From assembly GCF_021018895.1 (NCBI RefSeq), contig NC_079364.1, positions 13,002,385 through 13,066,384 of the forward strand: a stretch of 64,000 bases of DNA, given 5' to 3'. Under the pieces are notes generated by a model. It searched no databases. It saw only the letters and a list, made by a program, of their open reading frames with translations, and had not been told where the DNA came from. This document shows positions 26,201 to 37,869 of the stretch, one piece after another (within the stretch, counting starts at the first letter, position 1; each line of letters opens with the position of its first letter). Both the position numbers and the translations under genes were made by a program. Source of the DNA: Seriola aureovittata (lineage: Eukaryota > Chordata > Actinopteri > Carangiformes > Carangidae).

Positions 26201-27858
26201 CTGTAAGTTTGTCTTCTGCATGTGAATCAAGATGAAATCGATCTTGCCTCACTGATTTTACCCACTGAAATATTTATTTCATGATAAAAAGTGAGATGTG
26301 GAGGAAGGTGAGCAGAAAGATTAAAAAATGATTTTTAAGCCTTGAGACACACATTGTGTAAAACAACTGCAAATACAGTATCTTGATTATGGTCCAATTC
26401 TCCCTTCCCTCCTCTCCAGGTTCATTGGAACAGGCATCCAATACTGTTTCACCAGAAACTTGCACAGTTATTCCACCAACTTCTACTTCAGCTACTTTCT
26501 CAGAGTGATAACTGGAGCTCTGGCCTGCATCTTCATCTGTTTGACTGTCAATCACTTTGGTCGGCGTGGTATTCTTCTATTTTCGGCCATCATCACTGGG
26601 CTGTCATCACTGCTGCTTCTGGCCCTCACTCAGTGTATGTAACAGCCACATCTCTCTGTCTCTCTTTTTTAACTATTTTTAGCAACATTTATAGTATGCA
26701 CACAAAATGGGTTCAGTTTCGTTTGTGTCTGTGTTTGTATGTCAGACCTGCATGGAGGCCTGGTGTTGGTGCTCTCTGTCGTGGGTCTGCTGTTTTCTCA
26801 GGCTCTCGCCATGCTCAGTGTGTTCTTTGCCTGTGAGGTGATGCCAACTGTAGTTCGGTAAGTGTATTTCTTCTTGACCAAAGTGATGACGCTGCCATTA
26901 TTTACTGTAATACAGTATATACAAAACTTTGACACTACAAATAAAGTGAAAAAAAAATTCTCCTACATACACCGTTGCACAGTTTTTCATGTCTCTGAAC
27001 ATAGTTTATGATGTTGGCTGCATGTTTGTGGACATTGTCATGCTGCAGAATGAATTTCTGACCAATCAGACACCTCCCTGATGATATTTGATAGATAATA
27101 ATCTAAACATCTGAAGTGCTTAAGACTTTTGCACAGTATTGACTTTTCATTATTATCATCTAATTCCCTGAAAAGACCAAAACAAATAATGAATTAATCT
27201 TACTGAGAAATATTGCCTTTGTAACTAAAGCCTTGCATTGCGCATTCTGAATGTGTATTAGACCACTGCAAATGCGCAATTTACTCCTGTTTTGAGTAAT
27301 GTTTGCAAAAACTACAGATTGGGCACAGAAGTTCAACACAAGATATGAAATATTGTCTGTTCATTATACCTTGCCTTAACGGTTTTTGTTCCTCTTTTCC
27401 ATATTTCTGTCAGAGGTGGTTGCCTCGGCCTCGTGCTGGCAGCAGGTTGTGTTGGCATGGCCGCCTCTTCCCTGATGGAGCTCCAGAATAACAGTGGCTA
27501 CTTCCTCCACCATGTCATCTTCGCCTCCTTCGCTGTCCTCTCTGTTCTCTGCATAATGCTCCTACCTGAAAGCAAACGCAAGCCACTCCCAAACTCCCTG
27601 AAAGAGGGCGAGAGCCAGCGACGACCGCCTCTCTTCCTGTCCAGGCCTGACAGGGACAACCTGCCTTTACTGCGCACCCGGCCCCCTTTGTCGGAGTACA
27701 ACCCTGATAACTATTCTCGCTTGGTTTCTGCCACCAGGAGGATGTTGACTAAAGATACTTTGCCTTATAGGATCGCTGTGCCAAGTCATTCCCCTCTGCT
27801 GTCAGACAGTGAAACACAGGGACAAGAGAATGAGACACCGAGAGAGGTCACAGCTTAG
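263..27858 (+). CDS. slc22a31: SLC22-family orphan transporter, SLC22A31-like (9 exons)
   Basis: Multi-pass membrane transporter of the major facilitator superfamily, SLC22 branch. Coding exons are 263-694, 4027-4130, 4731-4885, 9697-9865, 10536-10681, 26094-26202, 26420-26634, 26746-26857 and 27414-27858. All junctions are GT-AG and stay in frame, giving 628 aa. Exon 1 has the first membrane segment and a large extracellular loop with four N-glycosylation sequons (NFS, NLT, NGT, NTS). The exon 2/3 junction encodes the MFS loop motif GTLCDWLGRRRG (about residues 174-185). Exon 5 has FPESPRWLLA. Exons 6-9 hold the second bundle, with a second loop motif (HFGRRG) and LLPESK before a hydrophilic tail. 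The sequence resembles the SLC22A17/A23/A31 subgroup, whose substrates are poorly known. The choice of A31 rests on the adjacent DPEP1-like gene, so it is partly inferred. The start at 263 has a good context (gccATGG). An in-frame ATG at 161 would add 34 proline-rich residues. Intron 5 is 15.4 kb because of a satellite array. Confidence 0.9.
695..4026 (+). other. Intron 1 of the transporter gene
   Basis: Bounded by a GTAAGA donor and a TTTGCAG acceptor. Short open frames occur around 1990-2440 but none matches a protein I know and none has supporting splice structure. No mobile element was recognised with confidence. Confidence 0.7.
4886..9696 (+). other. Intron 3 of the transporter gene
   Basis: Bounded by a GTGAGT donor and an AAATCAG acceptor. 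It contains an AC dinucleotide run at 8234-8257 and an A run at 8845-8862. Otherwise it is AT-rich unique-looking sequence with no coding content I can support. Confidence 0.65.
8234..8257. repeat. (AC)n microsatellite
   Basis: About eleven AC units with one interruption near the 3' end, inside intron 3 of the transporter gene. Confidence 0.9.
11033..11064. repeat. (GATA)n microsatellite
   Basis: Eight GATA units with one G substitution. It sits directly at the left edge of the large intronic satellite array, so the array and the microsatellite share a boundary. Confidence 0.9.
11234..11264. repeat. Poly(T) tract
   Basis: A run of 31 T near the left end of the array. On the opposite strand it could be the A tail of a retroposed copy, but no SINE or LINE body is recognisable next to it. 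Confidence 0.85.
12811..12840. repeat. Perfect inverted repeat in the satellite, repeated once per higher-order unit
   Basis: Two 10-bp arms, CATTTTAATG and CATTAAAATG, are exact reverse complements around a 10-nt centre (CATAGTAATA). The same 30-bp block recurs with arms starting at 14048, 15267 and 16478, that is every 1.21-1.24 kb. It looks like a small internal inversion of a repeat unit fixed before the higher-order unit was amplified. Confidence 0.85.
18711..19262 (-). mobile_element. LTR-like insertion (candidate solo LTR) inside the satellite
   Basis: About 550 bp of sequence unrelated to the satellite interrupts it cleanly. Read on the minus strand it has a GAAATAAACTTG polyadenylation-type signal (complement near 18760-18770), then about 60 nt ending in CAGTCA. 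This is the layout of an LTR with R and U5. It has a CT-rich run and no coding content. The outer boundary at the right side is unclear: about 22 nt lie between a possible TG start and the satellite. No target duplication could be confirmed because the host sequence is itself repetitive. Confidence 0.45.
24482..24605 (+). repeat. tRNA-like SINE fragment inside the satellite
   Basis: A non-satellite segment with GGTGGTGCAATGGTTAGAGC, like a tRNA A box, and GGTTTAAAGCCC about 35 nt downstream, like a degenerate B box. Fish tRNA-derived SINE heads read similarly. No full SINE tail or clear target duplication is visible. Confidence 0.4.
25897..25918. repeat. (AT)n microsatellite
   Basis: Eleven AT units between the right edge of the satellite array and exon 6 of the transporter gene. 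Confidence 0.85.
26930..27150. repeat. Possible degraded DNA-transposon fragment
   Basis: Segments such as GACCAATCAGACACCTCCCT and AAGACTTTTGCACAGTA recall a dispersed fish repeat that I know only by pattern. It lies in intron 8 of the transporter gene. No termini could be defined. Confidence 0.3.
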
Positions 27859-29796
27859 GAATCTCCTCTTCTGTACAGACTTGGATTATCCCTTTTCTTT
27901 CTACACATACCTCTGACAGTCTACCATCCTTCATTGGGTTATTGTCCGATTCACTGGCTAGTGATAACTCAGCTGAAGAACTGGCCTCGGCTTGGATGCA
28001 GTGCACTTTAGATTGACAGCTCCAAGTCTGTCAATTTTCAGCTGTATATAAATCTGTTATATTTTACACTTGAAGCTGTTACTGTGCGGTGGTATTTCCT
28101 CTTGTGGATCCAGGTAATGCATTTAAAACCAGTGGCTTTCTTTGACTTTTTTCTTTTTGGTCATCCAACTTTATGTGAGGGCTAGAAAAGTCCTCTTTGA
28201 ACTGTGACATTGCATGTTCTGTCTGTGTGGAGGCATTCAACCAGATTCTTAGACATTAGTTTCACCAGCGAAGCTGGCTCAACCGTGCAGCTGCTGGTGA
28301 TCATGTGAGCAGCAGCCCTCTGTCCATTTATTAGTAACTCGTGCACTTTTTATTAAGTATTTTCGTCTGATTCACCAGCAGTGTCTCAGTGCTGAGAGGA
28401 GCCCAAAAAGCATAATTGACGCACAAGACTAGCTCAAGCTGTTGTTGAGGAAGTCTTGTGTTATACTTGTGAAGCACACAAGAGGGCACTAATGATGCAC
28501 TGGTCACTGAGTTGAGGAAACACTGTGGTTATATGTGTGGAATATGAACACCAGATACAAACCAGTTGATGGTGAATTCTGTCTTTGGCTGATGAGTTGG
28601 TCCATTCTATAAACCACTTGATTAATTTACCAACAATTTAAAAAGGTGCTCTTTTTTAAATATAGTTTTTTTTATAGTCTTCAAACACTGAACTTGCAAA
28701 TTTACAAACCACTGTAGATGGCAGATGAAAAGTGAAACCTATCTCAGTCTTGTGACTATGAATTGTGTCCTTGGAGTTAAACGTGAAACACTGGAGTACT
28801 GTGGTTTCAATGCTTCAGAATTTAAAAGAGCCACTCTTAAATGAGGATCATTAAATATTTCCACAAGGACTGCCATAAACCTGAGTCTGTTTACAGGTTT
28901 CTCTGTATTCAATGTTAAAAAGTGAGGACATTCTGCATGTTAGTGCCTTTACAGCTTGTATAGTGAATGTGATTACTTCAGCACTGAAAGAATGTTTCAC
29001 TCCTCAAGGTTGCCTTTTGTGTGTGTGTGTGTGTGTGTGTTCTATGAGAAAAATATTCTACTTGATCAGCCTGAAGGAGGTGTTATTGTGTAGCAGTTTG
29101 TGCATTGCTGGAATTAATGTTTTTTACCTTCAGGGGACAAACAAGTTTTGTATCAATTAAAAAAAAAAACAGTGGAATCTGAGTTTTTATGACCAACTGT
29201 AAGAATTTCAAAATCAAATCCTAAATAACTAAGAAATATTGACTTATTTCTTGTTTCTACCCCAAAGTGAAGCAATTTATCTGTAAATTAAATTCAAAAT
29301 ATACAACAACAAAATTGCTGTTTGAAAGCTCTCAGACGTATTACCTCCTCCGGACACTAGATGGATCACTTCTCATAGAAATATGGATGGCAATGAGAAC
29401 TTAGTATGTGTTCTTTCAGTTTACACTTGTGTGACTTCGTCTGTATGTCCTGGTCATCACGCACTCTTTCAGACAGTTGTGTGGTGACAGATAAAACAAT
29501 ACAAATAAGATAAATTTGGCCCTACATGATAATTTTATGCTTTTTTGTTATGATAACAGTGATGCCGTGAGTCACTGTTTTTTGGTCTTTTTTACTAAAG
29601 TTAACCTGTAAAACTGTCAGAAAAACATTGAAAAGGACAAGAAACAAGCTGTTAAACACAATTTACACTGCAACTGTCAGTACAGAGGGATATGTGGAAA
29701 AAAAAACAAACAAAAGTTTTCAGATTTTAGAGATTTCATTAAAAACTCTTCAAACTCTTGACTTACATACAATCAGTTGCACTGATAATCAGACTG
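27859..29796. other. Transporter 3' UTR and tail-to-tail intergenic region
   Basis: Follows the transporter stop codon. Candidate polyadenylation signals on + are ATTAAA at about 28849 and about 29156, the second next to an A run. No clear AATAAA on the minus strand marks the end of the dipeptidase transcript. At most about 640 bp separate the second signal from the dipeptidase stop, so the two 3' ends are close and could overlap. Confidence 0.5.
29018..29041. repeat. (GT)n microsatellite
   Basis: Twelve TG/GT units in the probable transporter 3' UTR. Confidence 0.9.
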
Positions 29797-32700
29797 TTAA
29801 GCTGTGACAAGAGCCTGAAGAGCCAGTGTAAGCAGCAGGGCCAGAGCACTCAGTGATTGGATGGCTCCAGCATTGGGGTACCCGTAGCTTGTCCTACACG
29901 GGTTCTTCACCTCCTCATATGGAATAGGAACATCGTCTGGATTTGTGCCGCTCAAACTGTCACGGACCTAACGCACACAAAGATAAGACTATCAGCAACA
30001 GACAGGAAAGCACTGTGACAGGTGTGTGCTCTCTGTGTCCACCTGCTATCAAAGCACCAAGACCTCCATTTTGAGCACTCAGTATTTAATATAAATCATT
30101 TGAGTATTTGAATGTACCTCTGAAAGAAAACTAAGATGATCATTTACTGAAGTGAGCTAGTCATGCCATATATTGTTACTTCCTGGATCAAACTCTGGAT
30201 GTGTAAACTCAGTAGAGTGCCTCTTTGTCAATAAAATGCAAAAGAGCAGTTAGGTGGGGTTTTTTTGCATGGTGCTTGAACTGATATCAGAAACACACAC
30301 ACAGGGTTCAAAGTTGTGTGTGTCTATTCGTCACCTTCTCAACCGCTGTCAGGACCCGGAGCAGGTTATTTCCCAGAGCAGCTTTGACCTCGTCATCAGT
30401 CCATCCTCTCCGCAGCAGTTCAGCCACAAGTTTGGGCACCTTGGACACATCCTCCAAACCCTCTGGTAGTCTGAGAGGATGACATGCAGGATGGCGGATT
30501 TTACTTCCTGGCAGTTACATTTAACTATCATGTCAAGTCTCTTATGGGTTATTTATTTATTTATGTATTTTGTATTGTATCAACACAGCTCTCCTGTGTT
30601 CTGACTTTCTCTATGAGATTAAATATTCACTAGTTTTAGGGTAAAAAACATCCTTAGTTATTATTTATGAATAGTTTAACACTCAAAAACGTATCTACTG
30701 TGCTTCATCAAGACGTGCATGAGGTGCTGACAACATACAATCCCACTACTGTCATCAAATTTTGATTCAAATTTGTGTGTGAACATATGTAACAGAAAAA
30801 AGAAAAATTAGGACAAAAATACAAATACAGAACTCTGTCAATAACCAAAACTGTTCTAACTTTGCAAAACATTGCAAATTCATGTAAGATTCCATCTCTC
30901 GTCGTAAGCAGCTTATCAAGAACATTGTCTATTTCGTCTTTAAGTGAATGCTGGAATAATTTATACGAACCTGGTAACGCCATCATAATCTCCACCAAAA
31001 CCAATGATACCTGCCCCGGCCACTTTCTTTATATGATCAAAGTGATCTACAGTGAAATGGAGAATTAAGTGCATGAACTTCTTTTTGGAAAGAATGATAG
31101 TTCTTAATATTTAACAATATCTAACCAGATTTACAGTAGTTGTCATGATCATAAAGGTCATTTACCAGCAACATCTGAGAGCTTTGCCAACTTGTTGCAG
31201 GTCACATAGTCATTGTAGAAGTTCACCATGACGATTCCGCCAGTTTGATTCTGGAGAGACAGATGTTACATGGCAGTGAAAACACAAAGTACTGACCTAG
31301 ACACTCTGATCTATGGCTGGAACAAGACACTGGGTAATTTCTGTTTTATTAGACAGGAGACTGTCTGAACTGATTGAGTGCAGAACAGCAAGAGATGCGT
31401 TCAACCAGGCAATAATCCAAGTACATGAGGGTACTGACCTCTTCTGTCTTATCTATCAGGATGCCTGTTTCCTGGTTGGAACTGTCTTTTATCTTTTTGC
31501 TATTTTACATTGCAGCACAATAATCCTCTTGCTTTATAGCCCTTAGCTGAGTACCTGCGATTACACAGCAGTTGCAGTGCAGCTGCTGAACCCGTTGGCG
31601 CCATTAAGACTTACTTATGGGTGTGTCAGTAAGGTGAGATGTGTTTTCATAGTGCTTAACAGCTTCACTAGCCTGGACATCTGAAACTTTCTGCTTCTCC
31701 ATATCCAATATCAGTGGTCTAAAAAAGCTCAGTAACATTTAGCCATATTTCTACTCCCATAAGGGAAATGTAGTACTTTTTATATGCCACTACATTTATT
31801 TGTCAGCTATTGTCAGTTGTTAATATTTCTGATTAAAATTTCACATAAAAAAATGTGAAAATACAATAAAATACAATATTGTTGTTATGAACTATACAAG
31901 TGGTTTGCAATCATTTTGGCTTGTGACTCCTCATTAAAAGCAACATCTAGTTTGGGCACCGGTTCCACCAAAAAGATATATACCCTCTCAGCTTTTCAGG
32001 TGGCTTCATTTAAATAACAGTTTGAGGGCCAAAGAGGTAGGATTATCCAATATTACACAAAAAAGAAAAGAAAAATGACAGAATAATGAATACAGATTTG
32101 TGTCGAAAGTCTCACAACACCTCAGATCTATGTTGTGACTCTTGGGAGGGGATTGACCCCTAGGTTGAGAGCCACGGACTAAACTTCCTGTACATAAATT
32201 AATTAATTAAAAATAGTTCAACCTCGACCAGCTACAACAGTGAAATGCTGTTTACACAGCATTAACAATCTTATAATCCCATGTAAATAATATATCACAC
32301 ATAAGGGCCATGTTCATGCATAATGAACACTTACTCAAAATAGATTCCACTGATAATACTTCCTTACTGAAGTAAGATTTTGAACTTCTAATGTAATATT
32401 ATTACATTAACGTATTAGTACTTTTAGAAAATCTGAATACTTCTTCCACTGCTGTTCAGTATACGTGTCTTTACTCCTTAGCCTTGTGATTACCCTGCTG
32501 GTTGTTCCACTTTCTCTCCACCTCCCGTCTTCAGGGCCTTGAACCCGAACAACACACAGACACATTAACAGACGCATACACACACACAGACTCACGACTC
32601 TCTTGAGAATATCATCAGGGACGTTTCTTTTATGTGGACAGACTTTGTAGGCAGAAGAGTGGCTGAAGATGACAGGAGCTTTGGACATGTCCAGCACTTG

Positions 32701-35700
32701 GTTCATGACTGCAACAGTCACATGGGCCAGATCGATCAGCATCCCCAGACGATTCATTTCCACAATTAGTTGCTGTTGTGGGAAAGCATTATGATTATTT
32801 CTATGGTCAATAATTGGTGGTACCGATGAAATATAAAACCTATGTAAAATGTGCTAAATATCATTATTTCTTTCATTTCTACTATCAGTAATGTTAACAG
32901 ACTTTGACATTACAGAGTCTTTTTCTGTAAGTTCTTGTTGTTTTACACATCTTGCAGGTGATGTTTGATGATACCTTGTTGATGATAGTATAACATTTTA
33001 AGACAGTAATTTGTAACTTATTAAACTTAAAGCAATACTGCTTGTACTCAGACCTTGCCAAATGGAGACAGACCATTGTGTTGAGATGGCTCTGATCCAG
33101 TGTCAACAAGCCAGTTATCTGCCCTGACATGAAAAAGAAAAAAAAAAAAAAATGTTACCATGTAAAATTCAAACTGACCAATCGAGGAAATTCATTTTGA
33201 TTCTTTGGATTTACCACAGAATAACCAGGTATCACATTTCTAGCTTAGGAACTTCATTCAAGTGCTCTTCAAAGGGCACATACTGTACTTTGTAAATATC
33301 ATTACAAATAAAGTGGCTCCTGCAGAGAATCTGATACCAGTGCCAGGGGAGAACATAAGGCCTGCAGGAAACCCCCATACTCTCCACACCACAACCTTAA
33401 CTGACTGCAATACACCACACAGATGTAACTGTGCCTTAATGAAAGTAAGGTAATAAATATAGACACTGAAGCTTCATGATTCCTACCTATAATGTCTAAA
33501 TGTCTAAATGTTGTCTCTACAATCTTCCTATGACTGTTTCTGTGCGCTGTGCTGTAGATCTTACAATTGCTACTTTAATTAACAGTAAATTGAATAAAAA
33601 CACACACATACATACATGCTTGTGTGGTGCTTGTAAGACTGTTGTAATGTCACATATGTGTGTATCCCCCTTTGTGTATTTGAAGGCATAAAATCTGCCG
33701 TACTGCTGGCTCTTACCATGGTGTGTTGCAGGAGTGTGTGAGAGTGAGGTAACGGACGCCCAGCTGGTACATGACGCGGAGGGTTCCCAGACTGCTGTCT
33801 ATTGAATGACCCCCCTCCACTCCAATCAGACTGGCTGTCTTTTTCATGCTGAAGGCATTCATGATTTCTGTGCAGTGCAGACATGAGAGATGACAGGTGA
33901 TTCAGCCAGGAGGCAGAGGCAGGTATGAACAGAGCGTTTTAAATGTCTCTGAAATCAAAAGTTAAAGCTAAAAGTCTCACCTTGGCTACTGGTGGCAAAC
34001 ATGAAGGTTTCTGGGTATTTCTGGCACATCCTGTGAACCACATCTATTTGCTCCAGTGTTTGTCTGACTGCATCTTTGTACTGACTCTCACAGGGAACAT
34101 AGGCTGACCAGAACTGAGAGAAGAACAATGGATAATGTACGAGTTATCTGCATTGCTGTGTAGCCAGGGAAATACATATGTTTGAAATACATACAGCAAC
34201 TTTTCAACAATCACACTTATTATTAGAAATCATACGCCTGCCCACTGTAGATCTACGGAAGCCCTGAAAGGCAAGTGAAATCTTTTTTGCCAGGATCATT
34301 TTTCTAAGTTTTTTTTTCATCTGTGGAAAAAAGCCCTGAGAGTCAAATGATGATCTTTTTTCTTTCTTTTTTTGCCAGGAATAAAAAAAATGGGGTACAT
34401 TAATTAATTAATCAATCAACCAATAAAATAGATGAATAAAAATAAATAATAAAAACCTAATGAGTGGGTCATTTGGTAGCTTGCTAAGGGAATATGATAA
34501 TTTTGTACATTTAATGATAGCTATTGCTACAGAGGGCTTAATTTATGCCGTATCAACACCTATTTGATTGGATACATCACCTCCTTTGTCACCATCAAAA
34601 TCTGTTGTGTAATATTTAATATGATCTTTTCTGTCATTCTTTAATTTCCCATTGATGACTATTGCTTAGGTGTTGTTTCAGAATCACGGACAGTGCTATA
34701 AGTCACATGTTAGGTGCCACGCTGGAGATCAATAGACAGACAGAACAAGAGACTTATTTAGCCTGCTTTCTTTTCGTAAATGCCTTAATTTCATTTTCCT
34801 CCCCAGTATATCAAACCACAGCCAGAAGGCGACAGGGAACTGATGGGGAAGTCAACAACAGCAAGAGAGAGTGAGTCTCTCAGGGCCTCGTTTTCATAGA
34901 TGAAAAAAAAAAACCTTTTTCCTGGCAAAAAAAATTTATACAATTTTTCACTTGCCTTTCAGGGCTTCTGTAGTTAACATTGAACATTAAGAATTTCTTG
35001 AATGTGGTTCTTGCAAAGCAAAGTTTTCTTTACTCCAGCTTGCATAACATGAAAATGTATTTTTGGACATGCATGAATAGATTCTGGCAACATTAAAGGT
35101 TTTCCACCTGAATAATATAGTGTGTAGCTGTAGTATTTTACAGGAGGTATTTCAGGTTTTACAAGACTAACATTGACTGAATCTTTTTCTGTATCCTCAC
35201 TGTAGTCCAATAATTTATCATGAGTGTGTGATTAAACATAAGAAATACAACAGCAATGGACATTATTATAGAGAATGTCACAGTCCTGAATCTGATACGT
35301 AAATGTGCAGGGTATCAAAATTAAAGATGCACTGATCTGACTTTTCTCACCCTGTCCCAGTATCTCAACTCAGAGTACTGGCCAACACAGAGTACTGATC
35401 TCATACCAGTGCGTGTTTCCTGATATTTAAAATTCATACTTCACTGTGTAGAATTGATCTGCATATTTTTATATAAGGTAAACTGAGACCGCGGACTAAA
35501 TAATTTTGTGGATCATCTAGCCAATAACCGATCGAGGCTTTGTGAATTACTGTCAGTCAAAAAATTAGGAGTCCTAAAGTTAGGACTGAAATGTCCATTA
35601 TTTTTTGGAGTTTTTCCTAAATCAGCAAGTTAGGAGCTACTTTTACCCTTGAGAAGTTTTGGGCCCTGGTGAGTTGAGAGATATTCCTTGCACCTCTCAA

Positions 35701-36365
35701 TGATACCAAACTTCTTTATTTCAATATTATCGTAAGAAAATGTCTGAAATGACATTTGTGAAGCAGTTTTGAAGATAGGATGTGGGGGAGACAGAAGATA
35801 AAGTATCCTCTGACATTGAAAAGATAAATTTCCAGTTCCCAGTACATTCTGTTCTGTACATACAGTACCTGCGCTCCCAGCCGTCCCTCCTTGATCTTAG
35901 GGATGTTGGTGTGCGTTGTGTTGAGTGTGTTAAGATCTACTTTGTTGAGCTCATTGTTGAATTGCTTTCGAAGTTGCCAAGGCAGATCGTTGTGACTGAA
36001 AAATAAGAAAGTAAATTGTCACACACTAACAGAGCCTTTTCTCAAAACTTACAGAGTGATTTTACAGCAGGGAGCAAAACTATTTGTTTTGACAAGCCCT
36101 AGAAATTGCTTCCAGACGTGAGCGTTTACTGAAGAATGTACATTTACTGCTGTTGGTACTCACGTGGCAAGTCGCAGATACCATTTTTAAAACTATCATG
36201 CAAAGCACATTTTCCTTTATGCAATCCATTTACTTACCCGTCGATGAGCGGTGTCTCAGACATCAGCTTCAGAGCTCTGGTCATGTGAGGATCCTCAGCC
36301 AAGGTGATGACACAAGAACTGACCCACAGTGCTAAACAAACAGCAGAGATAACCTTGGATACCAT
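29797..36365 (-). CDS. dpep1: Membrane dipeptidase, DPEP1-like (10 exons)
   Basis: Zinc-dependent renal-type dipeptidase that hydrolyses dipeptides (in mammals also leukotriene D4) at the cell surface. Exons on the minus strand in order are 36365-36238, 35995-35869, 34113-33981, 33867-33717, 33123-33054, 32772-32596, 31250-31166, 31046-30971, 30470-30335 and 29967-29797. All junctions are GT-AG and phases match, giving 417 aa against about 411 for human DPEP1. An N-terminal signal peptide spans about residues 1-23. The metal and catalytic residues are all present: HND (H44, D46), bridging Glu in GVEGGH (E147), LAHV (H220), FSHSSAY (H241) and GGDYDG (D310). The C terminus is a small-residue site followed by a hydrophobic tail, as expected for GPI anchoring. 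It is convergent with the transporter gene. It could be another teleost DPEP paralogue, but an intact enzyme is near certain. Confidence 0.93.
31720..32450. repeat. Nested old dispersed repeats in dipeptidase intron 6
   Basis: The outer parts (about 31750-31880 and 32340-32450) resemble a common fish repeat rich in ACTACATTTATTTGTCAGCT and GAATACTTCTTCCACT. Between them, about 31900-32180, lies a second type that begins near GGTTTGCAATCATTTTGGCT and ends near GGTTGAGAGCCACGGACTAA. This suggests one element inserted into another. Identification is by remembered pattern only. Confidence 0.4.
34256..34970. mobile_element. 715-bp non-autonomous DNA transposon with long terminal inverted repeats
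   Basis: The ends are inverted copies: CGGAAGCCCTGAAAGGCAAG on the left and the complement of CAGAAGCCCTGAAAGGCAAG on the right. The similarity continues imperfectly for about 110 bp, through TTTTTTGCCAGGA, TTTTTTTCATCT and GCCCTGAGAG. TA flanks both ends (34254-34255 and 34971-34972), fitting a TA target duplication. The interior has no transposase-like frame. It lies in intron 2 of the dipeptidase gene. I do not recognise the family. Confidence 0.7.
35325..35425. repeat. Possible degraded dispersed repeat
   Basis: The stretch around GATGCACTGATCTGACTTTT and AGAGTACTGATCTCATACCA recalls a fish repeat with ATCGGTA-type ends. It is degraded and lies in dipeptidase intron 2. Confidence 0.3.
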
Positions 36366-37869
36366 TTCTTAAACTCTTACACACTTTTAAATGCACTGCT
36401 CTTTTTTTCTTATTGTCCCTAAACTTTCTTCACTTCTGAGGAATCCTGATTCTACCAACTACGGCTGGAACAGATTTCTCTCTTGTTTGCTAACTTCCAG
36501 TCTTTTAGTTTTTTTTTGTTTGTTTATATCTGTACAGATTCTCTAAGACTCCCGCCCACTTTTCTGTCCGTTTCCATTCACTTGAGCCTTTGAATATCAA
36601 CTCTGCTCATTGCCCCCCCCCTATCTTTAGTCTGTTTCTCACTGTTTTCTCGCATCAGGGATCGTAAATGCAGTACAGTAGCTTAAAACCTTCATACAAT
36701 ATCTGTAATGATTAGCCAATACATGTTGGTTAATATGTAACGTACCTTTTGACTGCTTATCTAAAGTTCACTACTTGTGCTTTGGGCAATATTATCTCTC
36801 AGTTTTACATTCATGTGTCCTTGAAAAAAGCTTTAAGAGACCCTGCACGATAAGGGCAAACAATTGTTTACATATATACCTTTTTTTCTTATTGTCAATA
36901 AATTCCATGAAAAGACAAAAAACAACAACAAACGGATTCTACTAGAAAGTTTTCTCTGTTTCTTATTCCTCTTTGTCATGGAGCTAAAGACATAAACACG
37001 TCAGTAAATCACACTGTTGCAATCAGTTGCACATATTCCATGACCATGAACTTACGCAGTGTCCTGTATTTTGAGTGAATCACACTTTCCCCGTTCTGCT
37101 TCCAGAAACACCCACCCAGAGCCCCAAATGTGTATTAATCCACGACTTAAAATAATCCCCAGCAAATACATAGTATATCTGTCAAAATCACAGTGCCCAG
37201 GTGTTTTAGCCAATTAAGGGCCCTTATTTGTGCCTTGTTTATGAAGTGTTACATCTTTAGTAGGGTCAAATGAGGTTTGGGCTGGGTGCCACAGAGAGGG
37301 TAGGGAAGTAATGGAAAACAGACTAAAGCATTGCTGGTTTTGGGCTTCTCATGGGATTTGTTGACATTAAATATAGAGAATAGCATCAGCCTTAATCTTT
37401 AATCAAGACAACATGCTGACAACTGTTGGCTAATAATGATGTCAAATAGAATCATTACCATCACTCACACTCAGACAATACAAGACTTCCAGCTCATTTT
37501 CCTAACATGCTGTCTACAGTCATCATTACAAAAACAAATGTTATGATGTTTTTCAATCAGATAATCCACTGGAAGATCTGAAGTCTATGGGGAGGTTTCT
37601 AACTTAATGTCATCATCTTTTTGGCAGCCATCAGACCCAGAAGTAAAAGCCTTCTCTGTGATTTTATAACATTAACAGCTGAATAATCATTTAGAAGTAA
37701 AACAACAAGTGAGTCCCGGTTGCATCTGATAACACATGTTCAACTCTAGAACAAAAGTGCTCACGTCTGGGGAGCCCCACATCATATGTCAATAAGATCC
37801 CACTTTTAATTTGTTTTGCTTTGATATGATTTTGATAAACATCTTTCGAATTGTTGATTAATTAATAAG
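36366..37869. other. Intergenic, upstream of the dipeptidase gene
   Basis: Contains the dipeptidase promoter side on the minus strand. No TATA box stands out near the start codon. No coding region or recognisable repeat was found. Confidence 0.5.

Noticed and set aside
33579..33884. Minus-strand frame of 101 codons over dipeptidase exon 4
   Set aside because: It is out of frame with the dipeptidase exon, whose correct frame has the GVEGGH motif and matching splice phases.
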